Notes: a model not told the origin generated them from the sequence alone. Positions 15,428-24,845 are shown, numbered from the stretch's first letter. The stretch is DNA of 35,665 nucleotides from Bacteroidota bacterium (GCA_013286425.1 JABDFS010000029.1:805-36469); one strand, 5' to 3'. Program-made: numbers and translations.

Positions 15428-16249
15428 TTGATAGTTTTCCCCAATTGCAAGATCAACATCGGCTTAAATGTACTTAACAAAAGAGCGGATGGTTATCACA
15501 ATCTTGAAACAGTATTTTATCCTTTGCCTTTTTATGATGTACTTGAAGTAATTCAATCAACAAACAAATTAAAAACTTACGAGTTACTTATTTCCGGCAC
15601 TACAATACAAGGCAATGATGAAGACAATCTTTGCATAAAAGCATATTTATTATTAAAGAAAGATTTTCCGCAGTTGCCTGCTGTAAAAATTTGTTTGCAT
15701 AAAGTTATTCCTGCAGGCGCCGGTTTGGGCGGCGGCAGTTCAAACGGTGCGTTCATGTTAATGTTGTTGAATAATAAATTCAATCTTAAAATATCAGAAG
15801 ACAAACTGCGGAATTATGCACTTACATTAGGCAGTGATTGCCCTTTCTTTATCATTAATAAACCTTGTATTGCTCATGGCCGCGGAGAAATAATGAATCC
15901 TGTCGAACTAAATTTACCAGGATATAAATTTTTACTGGTAAACCCGGGAATTCATGTAAGTACAAGCTGGGCTTTCAGCCAGGTTAAATTTTCAAATGAA
16001 GATAAAATCAGCAATATCATACATAAACCTGTTGAAGAATGGAAAGGGTTGAAGAATGATTTTGAGCCTGTTGCTTTTGAAAAATATCCGGCTATAAAAA
16101 ATATAAAAGAAACAATGTACAATGCAGGCGCACTGTATGCTTCAATGAGCGGTAGCGGCAGTACTGTTTATGGAATATTTACTAAAGATGCAACTATAAA
16201 TCATTCGCTTTTCCCACAGGAATATTTTGTAAAAGAAGTGAGCTTATAA
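15428..16249 (+). CDS. ispE: 4-diphosphocytidyl-2-C-methyl-D-erythritol kinase
   Basis: GHMP kinase that phosphorylates CDP-methylerythritol in the non-mevalonate (MEP) isoprenoid pathway. Its 273 residues fit the family. Signatures are FPNCKINIGLNVLNKRADGY HNLETVF near the start, the ATP-binding glycine motif PAGAGLGGGSSNGA (near 97-110), a DCPFFI segment with the catalytic Asp, and the C-terminal MSGSGSTVYG. The start is TTG at 15428; translation from here gives MIVFPNCKIN, the expected N-terminus, and no ATG is available. It lies 11 bases after the BFN gene. Cytoplasmic, presumably essential. Confidence 0.95.
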   Translation: MIVFPNCKINIGLNVLNKRADGYHNLETVFYPLPFYDVLEVIQSTNKLKTYELLISGTTIQGNDEDNLCIKAYLLLKKDFPQLPAVKICLHKVIPAGAGLGGGSSNGAFMLMLLNNKFNLKISEDKLRNYALTLGSDCPFFIINKPCIAHGRGEIMNPVELNLPGYKFLLVNPGIHVSTSWAFSQVKFSNEDKISNIIHKPVEEWKGLKNDFEPVAFEKYPAIKNIKETMYNAGALYASMSGSGSTVYGIFTKDATINHSLFPQEYFVKEVSL

Positions 16250-16276
16250 TATCAAAATACAGAGCTCTATTTTAGA

Positions 16277-16308
16277 TTTGTGTATTAAGTACACAATATT
16301 TATTTTCG
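16277..16308 (+). promoter_or_regulatory. Candidate promoter for the glucanotransferase gene
   Basis: TTTG at 16277-16280 and TATTTTCG at 16301-16308, spaced by 20 bases, match the Bacteroidota -33/-7 pattern with one mismatch in the -7 box. A TGTGTA/TACACA hairpin lies between the boxes (16280-16296), a possible operator. Confidence 0.4.
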
Positions 16309-16370
16309 CCGTCCGATGTTTTTCTAATGATTGAACCAGCTTGTATTTTAATTAATTAAAATTTTTCCTT

Positions 16371-19300
16371 TTGACAACTGAACAACAGAACACGAACGAA
16401 CAGGAAATTATTTCTGGTAATACTTCCAACACTCCAGATAAAAATGATAAACCTGCAGCATCAGAAAAAAAAGCTGTAAAGACGAAAAAAAGCGCAAAGG
16501 CGAAGCCAAAAAAAGCGGCTGTTAAAAAGGCTGCTTCTGCACCGGCTAAGAAAGCTGCTGCTGCACCTGCGGTAAAAAAATCAGCCACAAAAAATATTAA
16601 AGAGGATGTTGTTACTGAAGCAAAAGAAAAAACTTTACCTGCAAAAACAACAAAAACAAAAAAGGCAGTTGGTAAAACAGCGGAAGTTACCAAACTGCTT
16701 TTTCAGCTTAAATTTCATACAAAGCCGGGCGAATCAATTTACATTACCGGCAATCATGAAATGTTCGGCAATAACAACCCGGATGAAGCGCTTGAAATGC
16801 AATACCTGAATGAAGATACATGGGTTGTTTCTTTTGATATGCCTGCATCTTCAGTGCCCGCTGAAGGAATTGAATACAATTATGTTTTAAAAAGTACAGA
16901 TAATTCATCGGTGTTTGACTGGGGAATGGATAAAGTATTAACGCCCGATCTTTTCAAATATGATGAAGTGCTGATAGCTGATTCATGGAATCATGCGGGT
17001 TATTATGACAACGCATTTTACACAGAGCCTTTTCAAAATGTGTTGTTGAAAAACAATCTGACGGAAGTAAAGACAAAGGAGCCGAAATCATACACACACA
17101 TCTTTAGAATTAAAGCGCCTTTATTAAGGAAAGGCCAGACAATCTGCCTTTCAGGTTCTGCTGCTGAAACAGGTTCGTGGAATGAAGCAACCCCTGTTTT
17201 ATTAAGCAGGAAACCTGACGAAGAGTACCATAGTGTTGCGCTTGATCTTTCCAAAGCTGATCTGCCGCTTGCATACAAATACGGAATTTATGACACAGTG
17301 AACAAAAAATTTGTTCGCTATGAAGAAGGCAATAACCGTATTCTTTTTCATGCGCATGCGGCTGCAAAAAATAAAATTGCTATTGCGAATGATGGCTTTA
17401 TTATGTTACCTGATTATACATGGAAAGGTGCGGGCGTTTCCATTCCTGTGTTCGGTTTAAAAAGCAAAAAGAGTTGGGGCGTTGGTGAATTTGCAGATAT
17501 AAAATTATTGGTCGACTGGGCTAAAAAAACCGGCCTGCAATTAATACAGATACTTCCTGTTAACGATACCAATGCAACGGGCACATGGGCTGATTCTTAT
17601 CCTTATGCGGCTATCTCTGCATTTGCATTGCACCCAATGTATTTGAATCCCGAAGCGCTTGTAAAAGTAAAAAATAAAAAACTGTTGGCTGATCTGCAAT
17701 CTGAAAGAGAAGAACTCAATCAGAAAGATGCAGTGGATTATGAAGCAGTGACTAAACTGAAATGGAAATTGATTGAGCGGGTTTATCCTTTGCAGAAAAA
17801 AGAAACATTTGCTTCACCTGGCTTCAAATCATTCTACAAAAACAATAAACACTGGCTGGTACCATATGCTGCTTTTTGTTATTACCGCGATCTGAACAAT
17901 ACAGCTGATTTCAATAACTGGAGCTCGAATAATATTTACGATGCAACTGAAGCCGAAGCTTTATTTGATCATGCATCAACAGCAGATGCGGTGCTGATAC
18001 ATTGCTTTGCGCAATATCATTTGCATTTGCAATTGCAGGATGCTGCTGCGTATGCACACGAAAGCGGTGTGATCATTAAAGGTGATATAGCTATCGGCAT
18101 TTACCGTTATGGCGCCGATGCCTGGCAACACCCTGAATTATTTCACATGGAATTACAGGCCGGCGCACCGCCCGATGACTTTGCAATCAAAGGACAGAAC
18201 TGGGGTTTCCCAACCTACAACTGGCAGAAAATGGAAGCAGGTGATTTTGCATGGTGGCGCCAGCGCTTTGAGCAAATGAGTTATTATTTTGATGCATTTC
18301 GTATAGATCATATTCTTGGTTTCTTCCGTATCTGGAGTATTCCAATGGATGCGGTTGAAGGTATCATGGGGCATTTTGAACCCTGCATTCCTGTTCATGT
18401 GCATGAATTCAACCAGAAAAATATCTGGTTTGATTACAGCCGTTATACAAAGCCATTTATTACAGACCAATTGTTGTATGATGTAGCGGGAAGCGAAGCG
18501 GATCATTTCAAAGAAATTTACCTGCAAAGTGATGGTAACGGCAATTATACTTTGCTGGAAGAATATTCAACACAACGCAAAATTGAAGAACATTTTGCCG
18601 CATTTGAAATGAGCGAACATGATAACTGGATTAAACAAAAGCTGTTTGACCTTGTAAGCAATGTTATTTTGTTTGAAGTAGAAAATTCAAATGCGCAGCA
18701 ATTTCATTTTCGTTTTTCTGTTGAATCAACCAAATCATTTCAATACCTCGACGGCCATACACAAAGCCAGTTGAGAGACCTGTATGTTGATTATTTCTTC
18801 AGAAGGCAGGATACGTTCTGGATGAAAGAGGCTATGAAAAAATTGCCCGCATTAAAGCGTTCAACCAACATGCTTATTTGCGGTGAAGACCTTGGGCTTG
18901 TTCCGGGTTCTGTGCCTGATGTAATGAAACAACTTGGCTTGTTAAGCCTGGAAATTCAGCGCATGCCAAAACAAACAGACAGGGAATTTTTCCACCCGAA
19001 TGATGCACCGTATTTAAGTGTGGTTACACCTTCAACGCATGATATGAGCACCATACGCGGCTGGTGGGAAGAAGACAGGGCAAAAACGCAACGCTTCTTT
19101 AATTATGAAATGGGGCAGTGGGGCAACGCACCTTACTTCTGCGAACCATGGATAAATAAAGCGATATTGCTTCAGCATTTATATTCACCTGCAATGTGGA
19201 GCATATTTCAACTGCAGGATATATTAGGAACCAGTGAAACATTGCGTCGCCAGAATCCTAATGACGAACGCATTAATGTTCCTGCTATTCCAAAATATTA

Positions 19301-19409
19301 CTGGCGTTACCGTATGCATTTATTGCTTGAAGACCTGTTGAAAGCGGATGAATTTAATACAGAGCTGAAAGGAAATATTGAAGCTTGCGGCAGATGCATG
19401 CCTGCGTAA
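16371..19409 (+). CDS. malQ: 4-alpha-glucanotransferase (GH77) with two CBM20 domains and a Lys/Ala-rich tail
   Basis: Amylomaltase/D-enzyme, transferring alpha-1,4-glucan chains in maltodextrin and glycogen metabolism. Its 1012 residues exceed the roughly 890 usual for this Bacteroidota form. Order: residues 1-106 are a low-complexity tail (KPKKAAVKKAASAPAKKAAA, later KTTKTKKAV); CBM20 one, about 109-205 (FQLKFHTKPGESIYITGNHE); CBM20 two, about 228-345 (FRIKAPLLRKGQTICLSGSA); then GH77, about 360-1000. The catalytic set is complete: nucleophile Asp646 (AFRIDHILGF), acid/base Glu839 (ICGEDLG) and Asp891 (PSTHDMSTIRGWW). The start is TTG at 16371; an in-frame stop lies just upstream, and no Met codon occurs before CBM20, so the tail must be translated. 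There is no signal peptide; cytoplasmic. Confidence 0.95.
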   Translation: MTTEQQNTNEQEIISGNTSNTPDKNDKPAASEKKAVKTKKSAKAKPKKAAVKKAASAPAKKAAAAPAVKKSATKNIKEDVVTEAKEKTLPAKTTKTKKAVGKTAEVTKLLFQLKFHTKPGESIYITGNHEMFGNNNPDEALEMQYLNEDTWVVSFDMPASSVPAEGIEYNYVLKSTDNSSVFDWGMDKVLTPDLFKYDEVLIADSWNHAGYYDNAFYTEPFQNVLLKNNLTEVKTKEPKSYTHIFRIKAPLLRKGQTICLSGSAAETGSWNEATPVLLSRKPDEEYHSVALDLSKADLPLAYKYGIYDTVNKKFVRYEEGNNRILFHAHAAAKNKIAIANDGFIMLPDYTWKGAGVSIPVFGLKSKKSWGVGEFADIKLLVDWAKKTGLQLIQILPVNDTNATGTWADSYPYAAISAFALHPMYLNPEALVKVKNKKLLADLQSEREELNQKDAVDYEAVTKLKWKLIERVYPLQKKETFASPGFKSFYKNNKHWLVPYAAFCYYRDLNNTADFNNWSSNNIYDATEAEALFDHASTADAVLIHCFAQYHLHLQLQDAAAYAHESGVIIKGDIAIGIYRYGADAWQHPELFHMELQAGAPPDDFAIKGQNWGFPTYNWQKMEAGDFAWWRQRFEQMSYYFDAFRIDHILGFFRIWSIPMDAVEGIMGHFEPCIPVHVHEFNQKNIWFDYSRYTKPFITDQLLYDVAGSEADHFKEIYLQSDGNGNYTLLEEYSTQRKIEEHFAAFEMSEHDNWIKQKLFDLVSNVILFEVENSNAQQFHFRFSVESTKSFQYLDGHTQSQLRDLYVDYFFRRQDTFWMKEAMKKLPALKRSTNMLICGEDLGLVPGSVPDVMKQLGLLSLEIQRMPKQTDREFFHPNDAPYLSVVTPSTHDMSTIRGWWEEDRAKTQRFFNYEMGQWGNAPYFCEPWINKAILLQHLYSPAMWSIFQLQDILGTSETLRRQNPNDERINVPAIPKYYWRYRMHLLLEDLLKADEFNTELKGNIEACGRCMPA

Positions 19410-19442
19410 CAGAGAGACAAATAAATTTAAACATAACTTCAG

Positions 19443-20177
19443 TTACTGTAGCGCTTTCAATAAAGTTGTTTTAAACTTTATTATCAGCGGAACATGATCG
19501 CTGTATTTAAGCCAAAAATCATAATCGCCTATTTCAACTGATTTTAAATGTTGCAGCATATCAATTGATGCAAAGCAATAGTCAATATGATAGGGCTTGT
19601 CTCTATGCCTGTACATAAAAAGGGTGTGATGTTTTTCTTTGCCTTGTGTTTGTTTAAAATGTTTATGATAGACACTAAAAATTTCCTTTTCCTCAAGTTT
19701 TCTTACTACAGTTGAATGATTGCCTTCTCTTCTTGGTTTGTCCCAAATTGTATTGCTGTTAAAATCTCCGATCAGTATTGTTTTGTTATTGGAAATAATT
19801 GTATCATAATGATGAATAGCTTTCCATACCTGTGTTATGTAGTGTCCATCAGCGTCCTTTGGATTATTGGCCCAGACCGCGAAAAGATTAAAACTCAATT
19901 GCCCTTTTGAAAGTGTAATTGGAACAATGGTTTTAAAGCTTTCGTTATAAGCATCCAGCACTTTAAGCTCAAAGCCACGATAGGAAAAAATACCAAGCCC
20001 TTTGTTTTGATTTTGCCCGAACCATAAAGTGGATTCAGGTTTTATTTTACCATTTTTGAACAATAATTTATCAGGATGCTCACATTCAGGAATAATAAGA
20101 ATATCCGGTTTATATGCCAATATAAATTCAGCTTTTTTTCTAAAAGCCATGTTACAGTTCCATGTAATAATTTTCAT
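19443..20177 (-). CDS. Endonuclease/exonuclease/phosphatase-fold protein
   Basis: A metal-dependent phosphoesterase of the EEP superfamily (DNase I / AP endonuclease / inositol phosphatase fold), 244 residues. The start at 20177 (MKIITWNCNMAFRKKAEFIL) is chosen because the family begins at the TWNxN strand; the frame extends upstream to 20243 only through AT-rich leader. Motifs are Asn in WNCN (8), Glu in LIIPECE, GDFNSNTIWD with the catalytic Asp and Asn, HIDYCF and the terminal SDHVPLI with the catalytic His. All active-site positions are present. There is no signal peptide, so a cytoplasmic enzyme. It lies 89 bases downstream of the TIR-TPR gene on the same strand. Substrate (DNA, RNA or a small phosphoester) cannot be told. 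Confidence 0.9.
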   Translation of the reverse strand: MKIITWNCNMAFRKKAEFILAYKPDILIIPECEHPDKLLFKNGKIKPESTLWFGQNQNKGLGIFSYRGFELKVLDAYNESFKTIVPITLSKGQLSFNLFAVWANNPKDADGHYITQVWKAIHHYDTIISNNKTILIGDFNSNTIWDKPRREGNHSTVVRKLEEKEIFSVYHKHFKQTQGKEKHHTLFMYRHRDKPYHIDYCFASIDMLQHLKSVEIGDYDFWLKYSDHVPLIIKFKTTLLKALQ

Positions 20178-20266
20178 AGAAAACTTCAATAACGAAAAAA
20201 GTATTTGCCAGGCTAAATTTTTATTTTGATAAATGCAGAACAACTAATGCTGCAATACTGTTTATC

Positions 20267-23200
20267 TTATTCTTCAATCACTTCATTCAGTAGTTTTTCA
20301 AACGCTGTTTTATCTGCATTGCCAGGTTGAATATATTGCCAGTCGCTTAACGAAGCATCGTAGAATTGTTTTTTATCAGTAAAGTTTGCGAGGCTTTTTT
20401 TGTATAAATCTTTTGCAGTATTGATATCATTTTCAATAAAAGCAATGTGGCCAAGATTTTGATACACGATGCCTTCATCTGTTTTATTGGAAAGGCTGCT
20501 TTCAAAACATTTTTTTGCATCGGTATAATTCCCTGAAATAAAATTGCCCCATCCTGAATAAAACTTTGTAAGAAAATCATCCGGATCTTGTTTCAATGCT
20601 TCATTCAGATATTGAAAAGATTTTTTTATATCAGGTTGCGGAATGGCCTGGTAAAATTTTCCAAATGCAGATAAAACATTTTTATCAGAAGGATACAACT
20701 TCAATGCTTCATTATAAATGCTTTCTGCTTTATCAAAATCAGGCTGCAGCTTTTCTGCATAATACTGCGCCATTGATAAATAAGGTTTGGCACTTTCAGG
20801 CGCAAGTGTTTTATAACCAGTGAACAGCTTATCTATTTTTTCATCACCGGGCTGTTGCAGTTTTGCACCATAGCCAAATAACAATTCAATTAGTTCAGGC
20901 GTTGGTTTCAACAAAAATGAACGATAGTAATAATCAAAAGCATTATCATAATCCGGCGGATCATTCAACATGTAAGTGTGCGCCATGCCATTGTAAGCAG
21001 ACGGATTTTCCGGATCAAGCTCAATAAATTTTTTGTAAATGGCTGCTGACTTTTCAGTATCAACCGTATCGATGTTATATAAACATTCATCCATTGCTTT
21101 TAGCAAAGCGGGATTGTTTTCGCTCAGCGGAAATCCTTCCCAATAATATTGAAATGCTTTTTCATAATTGGCGGGAGCTTTTTGCCTGTAGCAATCTCCC
21201 AAAGCGAGATATGGATATGGGTCTTTTGGCTCTATCTCAATCCATTTTAAAAATATTTTTTCACAAACATCAACAGTTAAACCAGGAAGGTTTGCAGCAC
21301 AGTTTGCCATTGCTTTTAAAAGATTGATGTTGTTTGCATCAATATCAAATGCTTTTTGATAAAACTCAAGCGCTTTATCAAAATTTTCAGGCACTGTTTT
21401 TAAATAACAATCACCGGTTAAAAGCAGGTTGTAATAATTGGCCGGCTCAAGATCATACACTTTCAAAAAATATGTAAGTGCTTTTGCATTATCCGGTTCT
21501 TCTATTGACTGGTAACTGCGGCCGATATTAATAATAGCTGCTATGTTGTTTTGTAAAAGGATCAGCTTTTCATATGTGTTGATTGCTTTTTTATAATCAA
21601 GCATATTAAAATATGCATCGCCCAAAACAGCAAGTACCTGTATTTCATTAATGCCTTTTGCTGAAACTTTTTCAAACGCAGGAATCACATCTTTATAATT
21701 CTGCAGGTAATAACTGGCAGAACCATATAACATTAATGCGTCTACATTATTGGGCTGATCCTCGAGCAAAGGCTTTATTGCTTCTAATACTTCTTCATAT
21801 TTCTTTTCTATGATAAGCTGGTTAGCTTTTAATAAAGACTGGTACATATCATTCACAACAAGCTTGTATAAATAACCATTGCTTAGCTGCTCTGTGTCTT
21901 CAATAATATTTACAACATGATCATAGTTTTTATTAATTGCATAGATGTAAAATTCCAGCAGGTATTTTGATACTTCCACACCAAGCAAAAATTTACTTTT
22001 CAGCACACTATTGCTGATGGAGTTGATAGTTTTATCAAGCTCGCAAAACTTTTTAAACTCATCTATAACGTCTTTTGATAATGTTGGATACAATAATGCC
22101 AATGCATATTTTGTACTGTCAAGCCCGAGATACACAACAGCAGCAAGCAGGTCTGCAGCAAATTTTTTATCCGGAACATTTTCTTTTAACACAGGATTGG
22201 TTTCATAAAATGTAAGGAACCAGTGCTGGGTTTTATCAAAGAATTCAAACTTGCTATAATCAATATTCTGCAAAGACTTTGAAACATTGTGCAGTTCTGT
22301 TACGTTGCCGATGAAATAATAAATATTTAAAAGACATACCTGGATCTTTGTATTATCGCGAAGCGGTTCCAGCTTTTGTTGTATATCAGCGCTTATATAA
22401 TTTTCTTTATCAATAAGAGCGATCACTAAACCTGTTAAAGCCCTGTATGATAAAACAGGGTCATCATCTTTTGCAAAATCTATTAACAGCAATGCTTTTG
22501 TTTCATCATATTTTTTTATGAGGCCAAGCGATAATGCACTTATGATTAATGATTGCCTGAAAGGTTCATATTTGGTTTTATCTGCTCTTAAGCCAAATAT
22601 AAAACTGCTCATTGCCGGCGAGAGCTCTTTGCCTGATGATATTTCTTCAAAGTTGATGTCTATATATTCTTTTTTAGCGCTTTCACTGTCGAGTATTACT
22701 TCATCAACTTTATTTGTAAGCTGGCTTATATAATCGTTTGATGCCTTTGCAAGTGCGGCCGCATTTTGTGTAGCATCAGCATTGTTTAATATTGGAGGAA
22801 AGAGCGCATTATTGTTGTCTGTTGCAGTTGCCTGTACCGGCATGCGCGATTGATGTTTCTTGTTTATTTCTTTAATGATAGCATCAATTACAGGTTGATA
22901 ATTACTTGCCTTTATTGTTTTATTGGGAGGCTGTGCAAGCACTGCTATGCGTGCAAGAAACTGGTCAATTTTGTTGTATATTTCATTATACATATTCAGC
23001 TTCTCATAAAGGCTAATAAGTTTTGAAGGGTCTTTACCTTTTAATTTGTTGCTGAGGTTATTATGAGTATTCTCCCAATAGTCAGCATATTCAATGCGCA
23101 CATCATCCGAAAAAATATTTGCATCCTGCCATACAATGGGGAATATTTTTTCTTCAAAATCTTTTGGGTTCCTGTTAAGAAAACTGATGGCTTCAAACAT

Positions 23201-23455
23201 GCAATACTCGCTCGTGAGATATTTTTTGCTTATCAGCGGAATAACAAAATCGCCATAAGCTATATTGAGCATAAAATCTTTCAGGTCTGTTTTGTACTCA
23301 ACATTAGTTTTGTATTCAACAGGCCTGAGATTATTTTGTTGCAGTTGTTCACATAATTTTTTTACAATTTCATCGCGACTGTTTTCATAAGCATCACCCT
23401 CATCATTGCCTGCATAAGAAATATACACATCTGCTGTATATGCTGTGGTGTTCAT
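20267..23455 (-). CDS. TIR-domain protein with C-terminal TPR array
   Basis: Large cytoplasmic protein of 1062 residues with three parts. Residues about 7-160 are a TIR domain: the opening strand VYISYAGND, a DFVIPLISKKYL strand, and SEYCMFEAISF with Glu88 in the C-x-x-E position where NAD-cleaving TIRs carry their catalytic Glu. Residues about 200-540 are a predicted helical region with no recognisable domain. Residues about 540-1050 are a run of TPR-like helical pairs (for example YLQNYKDVIPAFEKV, NYEKAFQYYWEGF, DFDKAESIYNEALKLYP). There is no signal peptide or membrane helix. TIR plus a repeat scaffold is a layout known in bacterial signalling and immune proteins, where repeats sense and TIR degrades NAD; that role here is inference. 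The EEP-fold gene follows on the same strand. Confidence 0.88.
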   Translation of the reverse strand: MNTTAYTADVYISYAGNDEGDAYENSRDEIVKKLCEQLQQNNLRPVEYKTNVEYKTDLKDFMLNIAYGDFVIPLISKKYLTSEYCMFEAISFLNRNPKDFEEKIFPIVWQDANIFSDDVRIEYADYWENTHNNLSNKLKGKDPSKLISLYEKLNMYNEIYNKIDQFLARIAVLAQPPNKTIKASNYQPVIDAIIKEINKKHQSRMPVQATATDNNNALFPPILNNADATQNAAALAKASNDYISQLTNKVDEVILDSESAKKEYIDINFEEISSGKELSPAMSSFIFGLRADKTKYEPFRQSLIISALSLGLIKKYDETKALLLIDFAKDDDPVLSYRALTGLVIALIDKENYISADIQQKLEPLRDNTKIQVCLLNIYYFIGNVTELHNVSKSLQNIDYSKFEFFDKTQHWFLTFYETNPVLKENVPDKKFAADLLAAVVYLGLDSTKYALALLYPTLSKDVIDEFKKFCELDKTINSISNSVLKSKFLLGVEVSKYLLEFYIYAINKNYDHVVNIIEDTEQLSNGYLYKLVVNDMYQSLLKANQLIIEKKYEEVLEAIKPLLEDQPNNVDALMLYGSASYYLQNYKDVIPAFEKVSAKGINEIQVLAVLGDAYFNMLDYKKAINTYEKLILLQNNIAAIINIGRSYQSIEEPDNAKALTYFLKVYDLEPANYYNLLLTGDCYLKTVPENFDKALEFYQKAFDIDANNINLLKAMANCAANLPGLTVDVCEKIFLKWIEIEPKDPYPYLALGDCYRQKAPANYEKAFQYYWEGFPLSENNPALLKAMDECLYNIDTVDTEKSAAIYKKFIELDPENPSAYNGMAHTYMLNDPPDYDNAFDYYYRSFLLKPTPELIELLFGYGAKLQQPGDEKIDKLFTGYKTLAPESAKPYLSMAQYYAEKLQPDFDKAESIYNEALKLYPSDKNVLSAFGKFYQAIPQPDIKKSFQYLNEALKQDPDDFLTKFYSGWGNFISGNYTDAKKCFESSLSNKTDEGIVYQNLGHIAFIENDINTAKDLYKKSLANFTDKKQFYDASLSDWQYIQPGNADKTAFEKLLNEVIEE

Positions 23456-23529
23456 AGCACAAGAATTAGGTAAGCAAATTAATATAATTGAAGCCTTTAA
23501 AAGACGATTTATTTTTTATACAGCAATTG

Positions 23530-24768
23530 TTATCTGAAAAAAAGATAACCGATAAAAATAGCAGCGGTCACGCCAATAATATCTGCAGCTAACCCGGCCC
23601 ATACTGCATACCGCACTTTCTTTATTCCAACGCTTCCGAAGTATAAAGCAAGAATATAAAATGTTGTATCGGTAGTACCTTGAAATATACTGGCGAGCTT
23701 ACCTACAAATGAGTCGGGGCCATATGCCTTGTTGGTAAAAATATCAAGCATCATTCCTCTTGCCCCGCTGCCACTAAACGGCCTCATAATAGCTGTTGGC
23801 AATGCAGGAACAAAATCTGTATTCAAGCCTGCTGATTTTACAAGGTAAGCTATACCATTTGTTACATAATCCAAAGCGCCGCTATCCCTGAATACACGAA
23901 TGGCAACCAGCATCCCTACTAAATAGGGAATAATTTTGAGTACTACATTAAAGCCTTCTTTGGCGCCCTCAATAAAAGCATCGAACACTGAAACTTTTTT
24001 ATATACAGCGCCAAGAATTATTGCCACAATGATGATCAGTAAAATAAGGTTGCCCGCTACAGAACTAAAAACATTTTTTGTTTCCGGGCTCATGTAATAA
24101 ACACCAACCATCAGCGCACTAACAATAGCAATTAAACCGATCATCCATGCTGCCAGAATAAAGTCCCACCTTATTTTTTGTTTGATACTAACGATGATGA
24201 TGGATGCCAGGGTTGTTATCACTGTTCCTAAAACACACGGAATAAAAACGCTGGTTGCATCGGTTGAACCGGCAGCAATCCTGTAAGTAAAAATGGAAAG
24301 CGGAATTAAGGTAAGGCCACTTGTATGCAACACCAGGAACATTATTTGTGCATTGGAAGCAGTGCCTTTATCCGGATTAATTTCTTCCAGGCTTTTCATT
24401 GATTTTAATCCGAAGGGTGTGGCAGCATTATCCAGTCCAAGCATATTGGCGCTGAAGTTCATTACCATTTCTCCCATCACAGGGTGGCCATCCGGCACCT
24501 CAGGAAATAATCTTTTCATGAATGGATTTAATCTTCTCGCCAACCAGTTTATTGCTCCTGCTTTTTCAGCAATGCTCATAAGGCCAAGAAAAAAAACCAT
24601 TGTGCCGGCAAGCGGAAAAGCAACATCGGTTACAGACGATTTTGCAGAATCAAAAATGCCATCCACCAATGTTTTAAAGATGGTGGTATCACCTAAAAAA
24701 ATGCATTTGATAAGCGCAATGATAAATGCAATAACAAAAAATGCCACCCATACAATATTTAGTGCCAT
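23530..24768 (-). CDS. SpmA/SpmB fusion, nucleoside-recognition (Gate) membrane protein
   Basis: Integral membrane protein of 412 residues that fuses the two proteins known as SpmA and SpmB in spore formers. The N-terminal half carries the SpmA-like Gate domain (GLMSIAEKAGAINWLARRLN, NFSANMLGLDNAATPFGLKS, LHTSGLTLIPLSI). The C-terminal half is SpmB-like (FIEGAKEGFNVVLKIIPYLV, RPFSGSGARGMM, FQGTTDTTFYILALYFGSVG). About ten hydrophobic segments are visible. The organism type does not sporulate, so the name reflects homology only; the transported compound is unknown. The gene diverges from ychF, and its leader carries a palindromic element shared with the ychF leader. Confidence 0.9.
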   Translation of the reverse strand: MALNIVWVAFFVIAFIIALIKCIFLGDTTIFKTLVDGIFDSAKSSVTDVAFPLAGTMVFFLGLMSIAEKAGAINWLARRLNPFMKRLFPEVPDGHPVMGEMVMNFSANMLGLDNAATPFGLKSMKSLEEINPDKGTASNAQIMFLVLHTSGLTLIPLSIFTYRIAAGSTDATSVFIPCVLGTVITTLASIIIVSIKQKIRWDFILAAWMIGLIAIVSALMVGVYYMSPETKNVFSSVAGNLILLIIIVAIILGAVYKKVSVFDAFIEGAKEGFNVVLKIIPYLVGMLVAIRVFRDSGALDYVTNGIAYLVKSAGLNTDFVPALPTAIMRPFSGSGARGMMLDIFTNKAYGPDSFVGKLASIFQGTTDTTFYILALYFGSVGIKKVRYAVWAGLAADIIGVTAAIFIGYLFFR

Positions 24769-24790
24769 GCCCCAGCCCTAAAGGGAATTT
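24769..24790 (-). repeat. CCCTTTAGGG leader element, copy 1
   Basis: On the minus strand the sequence just before the SpmA/SpmB start codon reads AAATTCCCTTTAGGGCTGGG then GC, directly followed by ATG. It is an inverted copy of the element before ychF. The G-rich end may double as ribosome-binding region. Confidence 0.6.
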
Positions 24791-24837
24791 GATAAGAGCG
24801 TAAAATAAATGAAACATTCCATTAATTCCGATAGCAT

Positions 24838-24845
24838 TACTTTTG
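24838..24845 (+). promoter_or_regulatory. Candidate -7 element for ychF
   Basis: TACTTTTG fits TAnnTTTG; a weak TTC lies 18 bases upstream in place of TTG. It sits 55 bases before the ychF start codon and upstream of the palindromic leader element, which would therefore be transcribed. Confidence 0.4.

Noticed and set aside
24293-24781. A 162-residue + strand ORF antisense to the SpmA/SpmB gene
   Set aside because: It lies wholly inside a well-supported membrane-protein gene; such long shadow frames are expected there.
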